From Lentisphaerota bacterium (GTDB lineage: Bacteria > Verrucomicrobiota > Kiritimatiellia > UBA8416 > VGWI01): 39,931 bases of DNA. The notes beneath the pieces were generated by a model. The model searched no databases, was not told the DNA's origin, and worked only from the letters and a program-made list of their open reading frames with translations. How positions within the stretch are numbered: the first letter of the stretch is position 1; every line of letters starts with the position of its first letter. Positions 32,748 through 39,931 of the stretch are shown here, piece after piece. The position numbers were made by a program, and so were the translations under genes. Where the stretch lies: the NCBI GenBank assembly GCA_016873655.1, contig VGWI01000015.1, positions 1 through 39,931 on the forward strand. The letters run 5' to 3'.

Positions 32748-35108
32748 ATGAACGCGGCAAACGCAGGACAGGGCGGCGCGCCGCCAAGGGCAGTATCAGC
32801 TCCTTATGGCGACCAGAGATCCGTGCTCTGGTACTACCTGGGCATTCTCAGGCGGCGGATCTGGGTGGTTCTGCCCGTTGCGGTGATCTTCGTGACCGTC
32901 GGGGCGATCGGGGCGTTTCGCGTGCCTCCGATATACCGGGCTTCGGCGCGGGTTCTGGTGGAGCGCAGCGCGCCGGAGACAATGCGGTTCGATGGCGGGC
33001 TCAATCAGGGCTATCAATGGGATTCCGAATTCTTCGAGACGCAGGCACAGCTTGTCCTGAGCCGCGCCGTGCTGGAATTGGCCCTGAAGAAGCCGGCGGT
33101 CGCGGAGCTGTACGAGGCCCCGTCCCTTCCGATCGAAGCCGACGCGCCGTCGTCCTGGCTCCATGAGATTCGCAGGACGGTGGTTTCGCTTCTCGGATCG
33201 GAGCCGCCGCAGCCACCGGAGCCATGGGAGATGCTTAAGGGAGAAGTAACTGTCGCGCACGTTCCCGACACCCACTTCCTCAGCGTGGAATCGTCCGGGT
33301 TGGATCGGCAGCGGGTCGCCCTGCTTGCCAACGCCGTGGCCGACGGGTTCCATGCCTATCATCTGCAGAAGAGACAGGAGACATTCAGCACGGCATACAC
33401 GAGCTTGCAGAAGGAGAAGGAGAAGCAGGAGGAGAAACTGCTCGAAGCGGAGAAGGAACTGCAGGCGTTCAGGGAGCGGTCCGACACTGTGTCGATGGAC
33501 GCGTCAGGCGCCGATCAGCCCGCGATTGAGAGGTTGGTAAAGATCAACCAGCAACTGACGGAAGTGCAGTTGCAGCGAATAGAACTGGCCTCGCAGCTTG
33601 CGGTCATGAAGGAGGCTGCCGCCGCGCCGGGCGACATGACGGGCAAGGTGCAGGAACGGCTCTTCGCGCTGCCGGTGATACAGGTCAACCAGCGGCTTGT
33701 GGATTCGCGTCGCGCGTTGTCGGATGCGCAGCGTGAGCAGGCAATGCTCACCGAGACGTACGGTTTGGAGCATCCGCGCATGCAGGCGGCCCGCGCGAAG
33801 ACGGAGCTGGTCAGCCAGCAGTTTGTCACAGCGCTCACGGAGGTGATAGACGCGCACGCCAACCGGATGAAGATGATCGAAGAGCAGGAGAAGGAGCTCC
33901 AGAAGGAGAACGACGAACAGAAGAAGGTGGCGCTGGAACTGGCGCGCGAGTCGTTCACTCTCCTGCGTCTCAAGTCTGAGGCGGATCGGCACAGGCGGCT
34001 CTTTGACGCGATCATCGAGCGCATGCGCGAGGTGGACATCAGTTCCGGGCTGGTTCTTACGAGCGTTCAGGTTGTCGAGCACGCCTCGACCCCGAAGTAC
34101 CCGGTCAACGCCGGCAGGGGGCGCAAGATCATCTTTGCCCTTGTAATGGGAACCGCGCTGGGCATGGGGCTGGCGTTCCTTGTTGAGAATCTCGATGACA
34201 CGATAAAGACGCCCGAAGACCTGCGTGAGCGGCTCGGCGTTCCTCTTCTGGGGTTTGTCCCTGCGATTACCCGCGAGGAGGCGAAAGCGGCTTCGGGCGC
34301 AACCGTCAACATCCCCGAGTCCAAGGACCCGCGCAGGCGCGAGTACCAGCGCCGCGGTGCGATGATCCTGCACGAACCGTCGTCTTCCGTTGCCGAGGCC
34401 TACCGGAACATAAGGACGAGCCTCATCTACTCCTTGCCCGCCGACGAAGCGAAGCTCATAGCGATGACCTCATGCCGTCCGCAGGAGGGCAAGACAACGA
34501 CTTCGACGAACCTTGCCCTTGCGCTTTCCCAGACCGGAAAGCGGGTCCTGCTGGTGGACAGCGACCTGCACGGTCCCATGACGCATCGCATTCTCGGAGC
34601 CGGCATGGAGAAGGGGCTCAGCAGCATACTTGTGGGGGAGGAGAAGTGGCGTGACGTTGTGCACACCGTCGGCACGCAGGGCGGCGAGGAGTTGAAGAAC
34701 TTCCATGCCATTTCCGCGGGGCCTTCCTCCCCGAACCCATCCGAGCTGCTGGGGTCGAGGAAGATGAAGGAGTTCCTGGCCGAAGTTAGGAAGGAATATG
34801 ACTACATCATTATCGACACGCCGCCGGTACTGTTTGTGTCGGACGCTTCCGTCCTTGCCGCCCTTGCGGACGGCGTGATCTTCGTGGTTCGCGCGGGGGC
34901 GACGACCCGGACCCTGCTTGTACGCGCCAGGGAGCAGCTTGAGGGAGTGAAGGCGAAGATCATCGGCAGCGTGTTGAACGGCATGATCGTCTCCAAGATG
35001 GGGCGTTACTACTCCGACTACTCCTACCACGGCTATTCCCGCTACGCGAAGGACTATCAAAGGTCCTACTACAAGCGTGAGGGCGACATGGAGGAGCGGG
35101 AGAACTGA
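32748..35108 (+). CDS. Wzc-type chain-length regulator with BY-kinase domain
   Basis: 786 residues. The N-terminal Wzz domain has a first membrane helix (VVLPVAVIFVTVGAIGAF) and a periplasmic coiled coil (about 200-420, many EKEK/QKEK heptads). A second helix follows near 465-485. The C-terminal bacterial tyrosine kinase domain carries Walker A SCRPQEGKTTT (Lys582), Walker A' LLVDSD (Asp604) and Walker B IIIDTPP (Asp690). Nine tyrosines lie in the last 35 residues, the autophosphorylation cluster. The protein sets polymer length and, by cycles of phosphorylation, drives Wza-Wzc assembly. The usual partner phosphatase Wzb is not seen here. The ATG follows GGGGAG(A). It starts 61 bases after the export lipoprotein. 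Confidence 0.93.
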   Translation: MNAANAGQGGAPPRAVSAPYGDQRSVLWYYLGILRRRIWVVLPVAVIFVTVGAIGAFRVPPIYRASARVLVERSAPETMRFDGGLNQGYQWDSEFFETQAQLVLSRAVLELALKKPAVAELYEAPSLPIEADAPSSWLHEIRRTVVSLLGSEPPQPPEPWEMLKGEVTVAHVPDTHFLSVESSGLDRQRVALLANAVADGFHAYHLQKRQETFSTAYTSLQKEKEKQEEKLLEAEKELQAFRERSDTVSMDASGADQPAIERLVKINQQLTEVQLQRIELASQLAVMKEAAAAPGDMTGKVQERLFALPVIQVNQRLVDSRRALSDAQREQAMLTETYGLEHPRMQAARAKTELVSQQFVTALTEVIDAHANRMKMIEEQEKELQKENDEQKKVALELARESFTLLRLKSEADRHRRLFDAIIERMREVDISSGLVLTSVQVVEHASTPKYPVNAGRGRKIIFALVMGTALGMGLAFLVENLDDTIKTPEDLRERLGVPLLGFVPAITREEAKAASGATVNIPESKDPRRREYQRRGAMILHEPSSSVAEAYRNIRTSLIYSLPADEAKLIAMTSCRPQEGKTTTSTNLALALSQTGKRVLLVDSDLHGPMTHRILGAGMEKGLSSILVGEEKWRDVVHTVGTQGGEELKNFHAISAGPSSPNPSELLGSRKMKEFLAEVRKEYDYIIIDTPPVLFVSDASVLAALADGVIFVVRAGATTRTLLVRAREQLEGVKAKIIGSVLNGMIVSKMGRYYSDYSYHGYSRYAKDYQRSYYKREGDMEEREN

Positions 35109-35139
35109 AGGACCGGTGACCGTCCGGGAGTGTGCCCTT

Positions 35140-37167
35140 GTGCGAGCAGCCACCCATACCCAGCAGTGGCTCCAGAGAACGGCTCTCTGGACCGTTGTAG
35201 TTTCCGTGGCGGTGGCGCCGTGGCTGTTCGGCGCCGCCGAACCTTGGGCTTACCTTATCCTGTTCGTGTCTCTGTCGGTCGGGATCGGCGCATGGCTGTC
35301 TTCGGTTCTGACTGCGCGGCGACCGCGCCTTGCCGCACCGGCTCTCTCGTTCGTTCTGCTCGCGCTGCTCGGCTACGTCGGCCTGCAGATGGCGCCGCTG
35401 CCGGCCGGGCTCACGGGCGTGCTGCAGCCCTTCACGGCGACCCTGCACGAGCGGATTGCCGTCCTGTTTGACGCGGTGGACCTGAAGGCGATGCTGCCGC
35501 GATACGCGCCGTTCGCCGGCGCGCCGTTGTCGCTCTCGCTCTCCCGGTTCGGAACGTACAGGAGCATGGTGCTGCTTACCGCCTACCTCGGCGTATTCTT
35601 CGTTACCGCGAATGCCCCGGCGCGCTGGGAGCAGCTCAAGCGCGCCGCGATTCTTCTTCTTGTTTCCGGGTTCTGTCTCGCGGTGTTCGGCGTGATCCAG
35701 AAATACTCGCGCACATACGAGATATACTGGTTCCACAAGCCGCGGTACGGCGGTGATTTCTTCGGCCCGTTTACCAACCGGAACCACTTTGCCGCCTGCA
35801 TGAACATGATGGCCGGCATTGCGCTCGGGATGTTTTTCTCGTCAAGGCGGACGGGCTCGGACGGGGTTGAAGGCGCGACTGACAGGCTGGCGTGGCTTTC
35901 GTCGCGGCGTTCTGCGCAGGCCCTGCTGTACGCGTTCATAGCCGCCATCATTTCCGGCGCCGCGTGTCTTTCCCTTTCGAGGGGAGGCATGCTCAGTCTT
36001 GCGCTCGTTCTGTTTGTCCTGGGTGTGGTGCTCGCGTTCCGGCCGGACACTTCGCCGTCAATCAGGTCAGGCGCGGCGGCGGTGGCGATGCTCATGGTTG
36101 CCGCCGTGATATGGCTGGGCCGCGAGGCAATCGTTACCCGCCTCGCGACGCTGGCGGACGTGACCGCCGACCCGCTGGGCAACCAGCGCATGGTTGTGAC
36201 CGGCGATGCGCTGAAGGTCCTGGGGGCCTTTCCGTTATTCGGGTGCGGGTTCGGCAGTTTCCGGCACATATTCCCCATGTTTCAGAGTCCGGCGCTCGAA
36301 TACCGGTGGCTGCACGCTCACAACGACTGGGTGCAGCTTCTTGCCGAGGGCGGTGTTGTCGGGGCGTTCATCTTCTCCATGGCCGTCGTCATGTGGGCGA
36401 GGTACATGGCCCTTCGCGCGCCCGGAGCCGGGGAGCGGGCGAGGTCCTTTGCGTTGGGCATAACCGTCGGCGTCTCCGCGATGGCGGTGCACAGCTTCGT
36501 GGACTACAGTCTCCACAAGCCCGCGAACGCGATGCTTCTTGCGGCGTTGTGCGGGATGGGTGTTTCGGCGGTTGAATTCCGGAAAGTGCGAAAGACGACG
36601 CTTGGAGACATCCTGGACGGGCCCAAGGAGGAGAAGCCGTCGGCGGGCGCGGGGCGCGGGACCGCCGCGGTGAAGCTTATGGCGGCCGCGGCGATCGTGT
36701 TTGTGGCCTGTCTCGGGTTTCTCCAGTTGAAGGAACTGCGCGGCGAGCTAGCGTTCGCGAGGTTCCTGCATTTCTCAAAGGCGGCGGGGAAAGCTTCGGG
36801 CGAGGAAGCGTTGAGGCGGACTATTTCGGCCGCCGGCGCCGAAGCTGAAATAGCCCGGGCGTATGCGAGGCACAACCCGGACGCAATGGGCGAGATAACG
36901 CAGGCATTCCTGGAATGGAGCCTCGACGAGCGTCTTGACCGCGTGTTCCGGACAACGCTCGTGGAGAAGGCGGTGGAGAACACGGCCGTGGCGGTGCAGG
37001 GCGCGCCGTCCGACTACCTGAACTGGCTGTGGTTTGCGCGGACGCTCACGATGCTGGGCGAATGGCAGGGCGCGGAAGCGTCGCTTGGGGCGGCGAGATC
37101 GCTTGTAAGGCACCGTGACGAGATACGCATGTTCCTGCCGCAGGCCGAGCCGAGGAGCGATCTCTGA
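35140..37167 (+). CDS. O-antigen ligase/polymerase family membrane protein (Wzy_C type)
   Basis: 675 residues. About 12 hydrophobic segments fill the first 480 residues. Marks of the O-antigen ligase family are SLSRGG near residue 277 and HAHNDWVQLLAEGG near 392, the conserved periplasmic loop. A soluble helical C-terminal part (about 500-675) may form a TPR-like domain. Members either polymerise O-units or ligate them to a carrier. The GTG start at 35140 has GGGAG 9 bases upstream and lies close before the first helix. GTG codons at 35116 and 35077 are in frame but give hydrophilic leads, and 35077 lies inside the previous gene. It is downstream of the Wzc-type gene in the same operon. Confidence 0.85.
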   Translation: MRAATHTQQWLQRTALWTVVVSVAVAPWLFGAAEPWAYLILFVSLSVGIGAWLSSVLTARRPRLAAPALSFVLLALLGYVGLQMAPLPAGLTGVLQPFTATLHERIAVLFDAVDLKAMLPRYAPFAGAPLSLSLSRFGTYRSMVLLTAYLGVFFVTANAPARWEQLKRAAILLLVSGFCLAVFGVIQKYSRTYEIYWFHKPRYGGDFFGPFTNRNHFAACMNMMAGIALGMFFSSRRTGSDGVEGATDRLAWLSSRRSAQALLYAFIAAIISGAACLSLSRGGMLSLALVLFVLGVVLAFRPDTSPSIRSGAAAVAMLMVAAVIWLGREAIVTRLATLADVTADPLGNQRMVVTGDALKVLGAFPLFGCGFGSFRHIFPMFQSPALEYRWLHAHNDWVQLLAEGGVVGAFIFSMAVVMWARYMALRAPGAGERARSFALGITVGVSAMAVHSFVDYSLHKPANAMLLAALCGMGVSAVEFRKVRKTTLGDILDGPKEEKPSAGAGRGTAAVKLMAAAAIVFVACLGFLQLKELRGELAFARFLHFSKAAGKASGEEALRRTISAAGAEAEIARAYARHNPDAMGEITQAFLEWSLDERLDRVFRTTLVEKAVENTAVAVQGAPSDYLNWLWFARTLTMLGEWQGAEASLGAARSLVRHRDEIRMFLPQAEPRSDL

Positions 37168-37202
37168 AGCCGGAGCCGTGCGGGTTCGAGGGGAGAAGAC
37201 GG

Positions 37203-38681
37203 TTGAGCAGCAAGGACAGCGGTGGCGCTGAGAGACTGACGTTGCAGGTTGCGGACGGGGCGTTCTGGACGCTCTCGACTTCGGCCCTCAACAAGGTTGT
37301 GACCTTCGGCGGGCAGGTGCTGCTTGCCTGGTTCCTCGTTCCCCAGGATGTCGGACTGGTGGCGATGGCGATGTCGATCAGCGCGGCGATGTCGGTTTTC
37401 AGCCTCGTCGGGGCCGGCGGCCTGCTTGTGCAGAAGCAGCGCGAGTTCGGCACGCTGTCAGGAGAGGTGTTCTGGCTGTCGCTGGCGGTGAACGCCGTGG
37501 CCGGCATCACGGTTGCGGCGCTTGCGCCTGTTGCGGGTGCGGTGTTTCGCGAGCCGCGGATAGTGCCGCTTGTCCTGCTGCTTGCGCCGACCTTCCCCCT
37601 CCAGTCCCTCCCCACGGTCTACGCGGCCAAGCTGCAGACGGGGCTCAAGTTCCGTTCGCTGACCTCGATCTACCTGGGGGCGGGAGTCCTGAGGACCGCC
37701 AGTTCCGTGCTGCTGGCGTGGGCCGGGTTCGGCGCGTACTCGATAGTGCTGCCGCTTCTGTGGGTTCCAATCTTCTCGGCCGCTGCGCAGCGGCTTGCCG
37801 CCGGCCCTGTTTCACTGGGGCGTCCCCGCCTTCCGCTGGGGCGTGCGCTGTTGATCCCGCTGCTGTGGCTGAGCCTCCAGCCGTTTCTGGAAGGGCTGCA
37901 GTTGAACGGGACGAACTTCGTGATGGGCCTGCTGGAAACGCCCGCCACGGTGGGGTTGTACTTCTGGGGAACGCAGGTTTCCTCGCAGGCGTTGTACCTG
38001 CTGGCGGCGAACCTCGGTCAGGTTCTTTTCCCAGGGCTGGCGCGGCTGGAGGGCGACACCGCGAGGCAGCGGGAGGCTTTCCTGCGGGCCATGCGGGTGC
38101 TTCTGCTGATGGGGATTCCTGTTTGCGTTCTCCAGGTGCTGCTGGCGCGGCCGGTCATACAGGCATTTTTCCCCGAGCGCTGGGATGGCGCGATACAGGT
38201 GGTGCAGTGGCTCAGCGCCGGGGCCGCGGCGATGCCGGCGGGCGTCGCCGGGGTTGCGCTTTTGAGAGCGCGGGGCAGGTTCGGCCTGATCTGCGGACTG
38301 ACGGCGGCGCAGAGTGCGGCGATCGTCTGTGCCGCGGCGATCGGTTGCGCGCGGGGCGGCGCTCCCTCCATCGCCGCGTGGGTAGCGGGCACGATGCTCG
38401 TGTGCAATGTGGGCATGGGTGCGGTTGCCTCGTTCATGTGCGGGTGCGCCCCGTGGGTCTACGTGCGCCTGCTGCTCGCGATGGCGGCCGCGGGGGCAGT
38501 TGAGATGGCGGCGGCGTTTGCGATGAGAACGGCGGCTGACGGCCGGATTGCCCGTTGTGTTCTCGCCGCAGTTGCGGTGTGCGTTGTGCACCTGCCCCTG
38601 ACCAGGTGTTTTGCGCCGGAAACATATGATCTCGTAGGGAACATGTTGAGGAGGCTGCGGCGTGGCCGAAAACAGGATTGA
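37203..38681 (+). CDS. Oligosaccharide flippase (Wzx/MOP superfamily)
   Basis: 492 residues and 12-14 hydrophobic segments typical of the polysaccharide transporter family. It begins with VADGAFWTLSTSALNKVVTF and contains LLAWFLVPQDVGLVAMAMSI, the usual early hairpin with PxDVGLxAxA. A later LVQKQ segment also fits the family. It moves undecaprenyl-linked repeat units from the cytoplasmic to the periplasmic face, where the neighbouring ligase/polymerase acts. The start is TTG, with GAGGGGAG about 8 bases upstream and no better codon in the frame. The last 20 bases overlap the next gene's start, so coupling is likely. Confidence 0.87.
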   Translation: MSSKDSGGAERLTLQVADGAFWTLSTSALNKVVTFGGQVLLAWFLVPQDVGLVAMAMSISAAMSVFSLVGAGGLLVQKQREFGTLSGEVFWLSLAVNAVAGITVAALAPVAGAVFREPRIVPLVLLLAPTFPLQSLPTVYAAKLQTGLKFRSLTSIYLGAGVLRTASSVLLAWAGFGAYSIVLPLLWVPIFSAAAQRLAAGPVSLGRPRLPLGRALLIPLLWLSLQPFLEGLQLNGTNFVMGLLETPATVGLYFWGTQVSSQALYLLAANLGQVLFPGLARLEGDTARQREAFLRAMRVLLLMGIPVCVLQVLLARPVIQAFFPERWDGAIQVVQWLSAGAAAMPAGVAGVALLRARGRFGLICGLTAAQSAAIVCAAAIGCARGGAPSIAAWVAGTMLVCNVGMGAVASFMCGCAPWVYVRLLLAMAAAGAVEMAAAFAMRTAADGRIARCVLAAVAVCVVHLPLTRCFAPETYDLVGNMLRRLRRGRKQD

Positions 38682-39931
38682 ATCCCCGGACCTGCCGGGC
38701 CGCGGCCCGGAACCGGGCGTGACGGTTGCCCAGCTTGGCGCGCGAATGCACTACGCGGTGCCGCGCGTTCTTAACGAGGCCGGCCTTCTGCGGCGTTTGT
38801 ACACCGACATATGCAGCAACACGGGCTGGCCGTCGCTGCTCAGGAAAGCGCCGCGGAGGTTGCTGCCGGAGTCGTTCCGGCGGCTCGCGGACCGCCATGC
38901 GCGCGGGTTGCCGGGCGGAAAGGTGACAGCGTTTCCGCTGTTTGGCGTCCTCTATGCCCGGCGTCTCCGGGCGGTCCGGTCGTCCGCGGACCGGACGGGT
39001 GCGTACCTGTGGGCGGGCAGGGAGTTCTGCCGGCTTGTTCTTGCGGAAAAGCCTGAGCTTGGCGAGGCGGTTTACGCTTTCAACAGCGCCGCGCTGGAGT
39101 TGCTCGAGTATGCCGGGGAGCGTGGCTGCCGGCGCGTGCTTGAGCAGACAATCGCCCCGCGCGCGGTGGAAGCTGAGCTGATGAAGCGGGAAGCTGACAG
39201 GTTTCCCGGATGGGAGCAGGGCGCCGGGCGCGACGGGAGGGCGGAGGAGTTTTCGGAGCGCGAACGCACCGAGTGGGGCCGGGCCGACGTCATAGTGTGC
39301 GGGTCCGAGTTTGTGCGCGACGGTGTGGCTGCGCTCGGCGGGCCGGCCGGAAAGTGCGTTGTTGTGCCGTACGGCGTCAACCCGATGCCAGTGCCGGGCC
39401 GCGTGGCGCACGGCGGGCCCGTGCGGGTTCTGACCGTCGGGGCGGTGAGTCTCAGGAAGGGATCGCCGTATGTTCAGGCGGCGTCAGCGCGGCTTGGGAA
39501 GAAAGCGGCCTTCCGGATGGTCGGGCCGGTAAGAGTTGAAAGGGAAGCCGCCGCCGGGCTTTCCAGGAGCGTCGAGTTGACCGGAGCGGTTCCCCGGATG
39601 GACATGGGCAGGCATTTCGCCTGGGCTGACATCTTCCTTCTGCCTTCGGTGTGCGAGGGATCCGCAACGGTCGTGTATGAGGCGCTGGGGGCTGGGTTGC
39701 CGGTGGTGTGCACGCCGAACACGGGCAGTGTCGTGAGAGACGGTGTGGAAGGCCATGTCGTGCCTGTTTCCGACGCGGAGGCGGTTTCGGCTGCCGTGGA
39801 GCGTCTGGTGTCGGACTCCGAGTTGCGGACAAGAATGGGCCAGGCGGCGGCGCGTCGTGCGTCGGAGTTCTCTGTGCAGGAGTACGGGAAACGTCTCCTG
39901 CGGGCGACGGGACTTGGCGGGTTGGAAGAAT
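38662..39931 (+). CDS. Glycosyltransferase family 4, 3' end outside window
   Basis: The frame from the GTG at 38662 stays open to the last base, giving 423 visible residues and a CDS that runs past the window edge. GAGGAG lies about 8 bases before the GTG. The N-terminal domain has VTVAQLGARMHYAVPRVLNEAG. The C-terminal domain shows VPYGVNPMP, then VRVLTVGAVSLRKGSPY. The GT4 nucleotide-sugar motif EX7E is intact at Glu332 and Glu340 (CEGSATVVYEALGAG). Only the last part of the final helix appears to be missing. The enzyme probably adds a sugar to the lipid-linked unit of the polysaccharide locus, though donor and linkage cannot be inferred. It overlaps the flippase gene by 20 bases. Confidence 0.87.
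   Translation, partial: MAENRIESPDLPGRGPEPGVTVAQLGARMHYAVPRVLNEAGLLRRLYTDICSNTGWPSLLRKAPRRLLPESFRRLADRHARGLPGGKVTAFPLFGVLYARRLRAVRSSADRTGAYLWAGREFCRLVLAEKPELGEAVYAFNSAALELLEYAGERGCRRVLEQTIAPRAVEAELMKREADRFPGWEQGAGRDGRAEEFSERERTEWGRADVIVCGSEFVRDGVAALGGPAGKCVVVPYGVNPMPVPGRVAHGGPVRVLTVGAVSLRKGSPYVQAASARLGKKAAFRMVGPVRVEREAAAGLSRSVELTGAVPRMDMGRHFAWADIFLLPSVCEGSATVVYEALGAGLPVVCTPNTGSVVRDGVEGHVVPVSDAEAVSAAVERLVSDSELRTRMGQAAARRASEFSVQEYGKRLLRATGLGGLEE

Noticed and set aside
1-39931. CRISPR arrays, tRNA or rRNA genes, insertion sequences, attachment sites.
   Set aside because: I saw no regularly spaced direct repeats, cloverleaf patterns, transposase motifs or terminal inverted repeats anywhere in the window.

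Overview
The window is a GC-rich, gene-dense bacterial chromosome segment. It has no tRNA, rRNA, CRISPR array or intact mobile element that I can recognise. The outer-membrane proteins (TonB-dependent receptor, Wza-type exporter) and lipoproteins point to a diderm. The Bacteroidetes-like giant alpha-2-macroglobulin, the UroD-like and HAD-like gene remnants and the conserved 456-residue TPR-type protein suggest the PVC superphylum, perhaps Kiritimatiellota or Lentisphaerota. That placement is an inference from gene content, not a computed phylogeny.

Layout: (1) 1-3542 holds the 3' end of a TonB-dependent receptor, a glyoxalase II (gloB) and a convergent sodium:solute symporter. (2) 3543-5162 holds a small 3D-domain lipoprotein with a leaderless-type promoter, followed by a decayed locus on the minus strand. 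The decayed locus contains a DUF3570-like barrel fragment and a Gly/Cys-rich tail resembling DUF4266. (3) 5163-11195 is one 2010-residue alpha-2-macroglobulin with an intact CSEQ thioester motif; a truncated UroD-like gene faces its 3' end. (4) 11683-19986 is the translation/RNA operon nusA-infB-rbfA-truB-ribF-rpsO-pnp. It starts from a recognisable sigma70-type promoter and a leader hairpin with a T-run. rimP, which usually heads this operon, is absent. A second strong promoter lies in the 3' end of ribF and serves rpsO-pnp.

(5) 20052-25810 is a tightly coupled five-gene operon: ABC-2 permease, ABC ATPase, second ABC-2 permease with a large extracytoplasmic domain, a membrane-anchored TPR-type protein of unknown role, and an ApbE lipoprotein (FAD:protein FMN transferase). 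Three of its four junctions overlap. I consider it the best candidate for an undescribed system. (6) 25811-28492 holds a HAD-like remnant, a minus-strand glycosyltransferase, and a radical-SAM/helix-hairpin-helix protein driven by a TTGACA promoter placed so close that the mRNA should be leaderless. (7) 28582-31205 holds an ArsB/NhaD-type ion transporter coupled to a DUF502 membrane protein, and a convergent ExoD-family protein. (8) 31385-39931 is an exopolysaccharide or capsule locus: Wza-type export lipoprotein, Wzc-type chain-length regulator/BY-kinase with a Tyr-rich tail, O-antigen ligase/polymerase, Wzx-type flippase, and a GT4 glycosyltransferase cut by the window edge.

The genes in (8) should act together: glycosyltransferases build a lipid-linked unit, the flippase moves it across the inner membrane, the ligase/polymerase-type protein extends it, and the Wzc/Wza pair controls chain length and export. 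Non-coding DNA is scarce. The gene-poor stretches near 4.3-5.1 kb, 11.2-11.8 kb and 25.8-26.1 kb each carry a degraded minus-strand gene fragment, so decay appears concentrated at operon boundaries.
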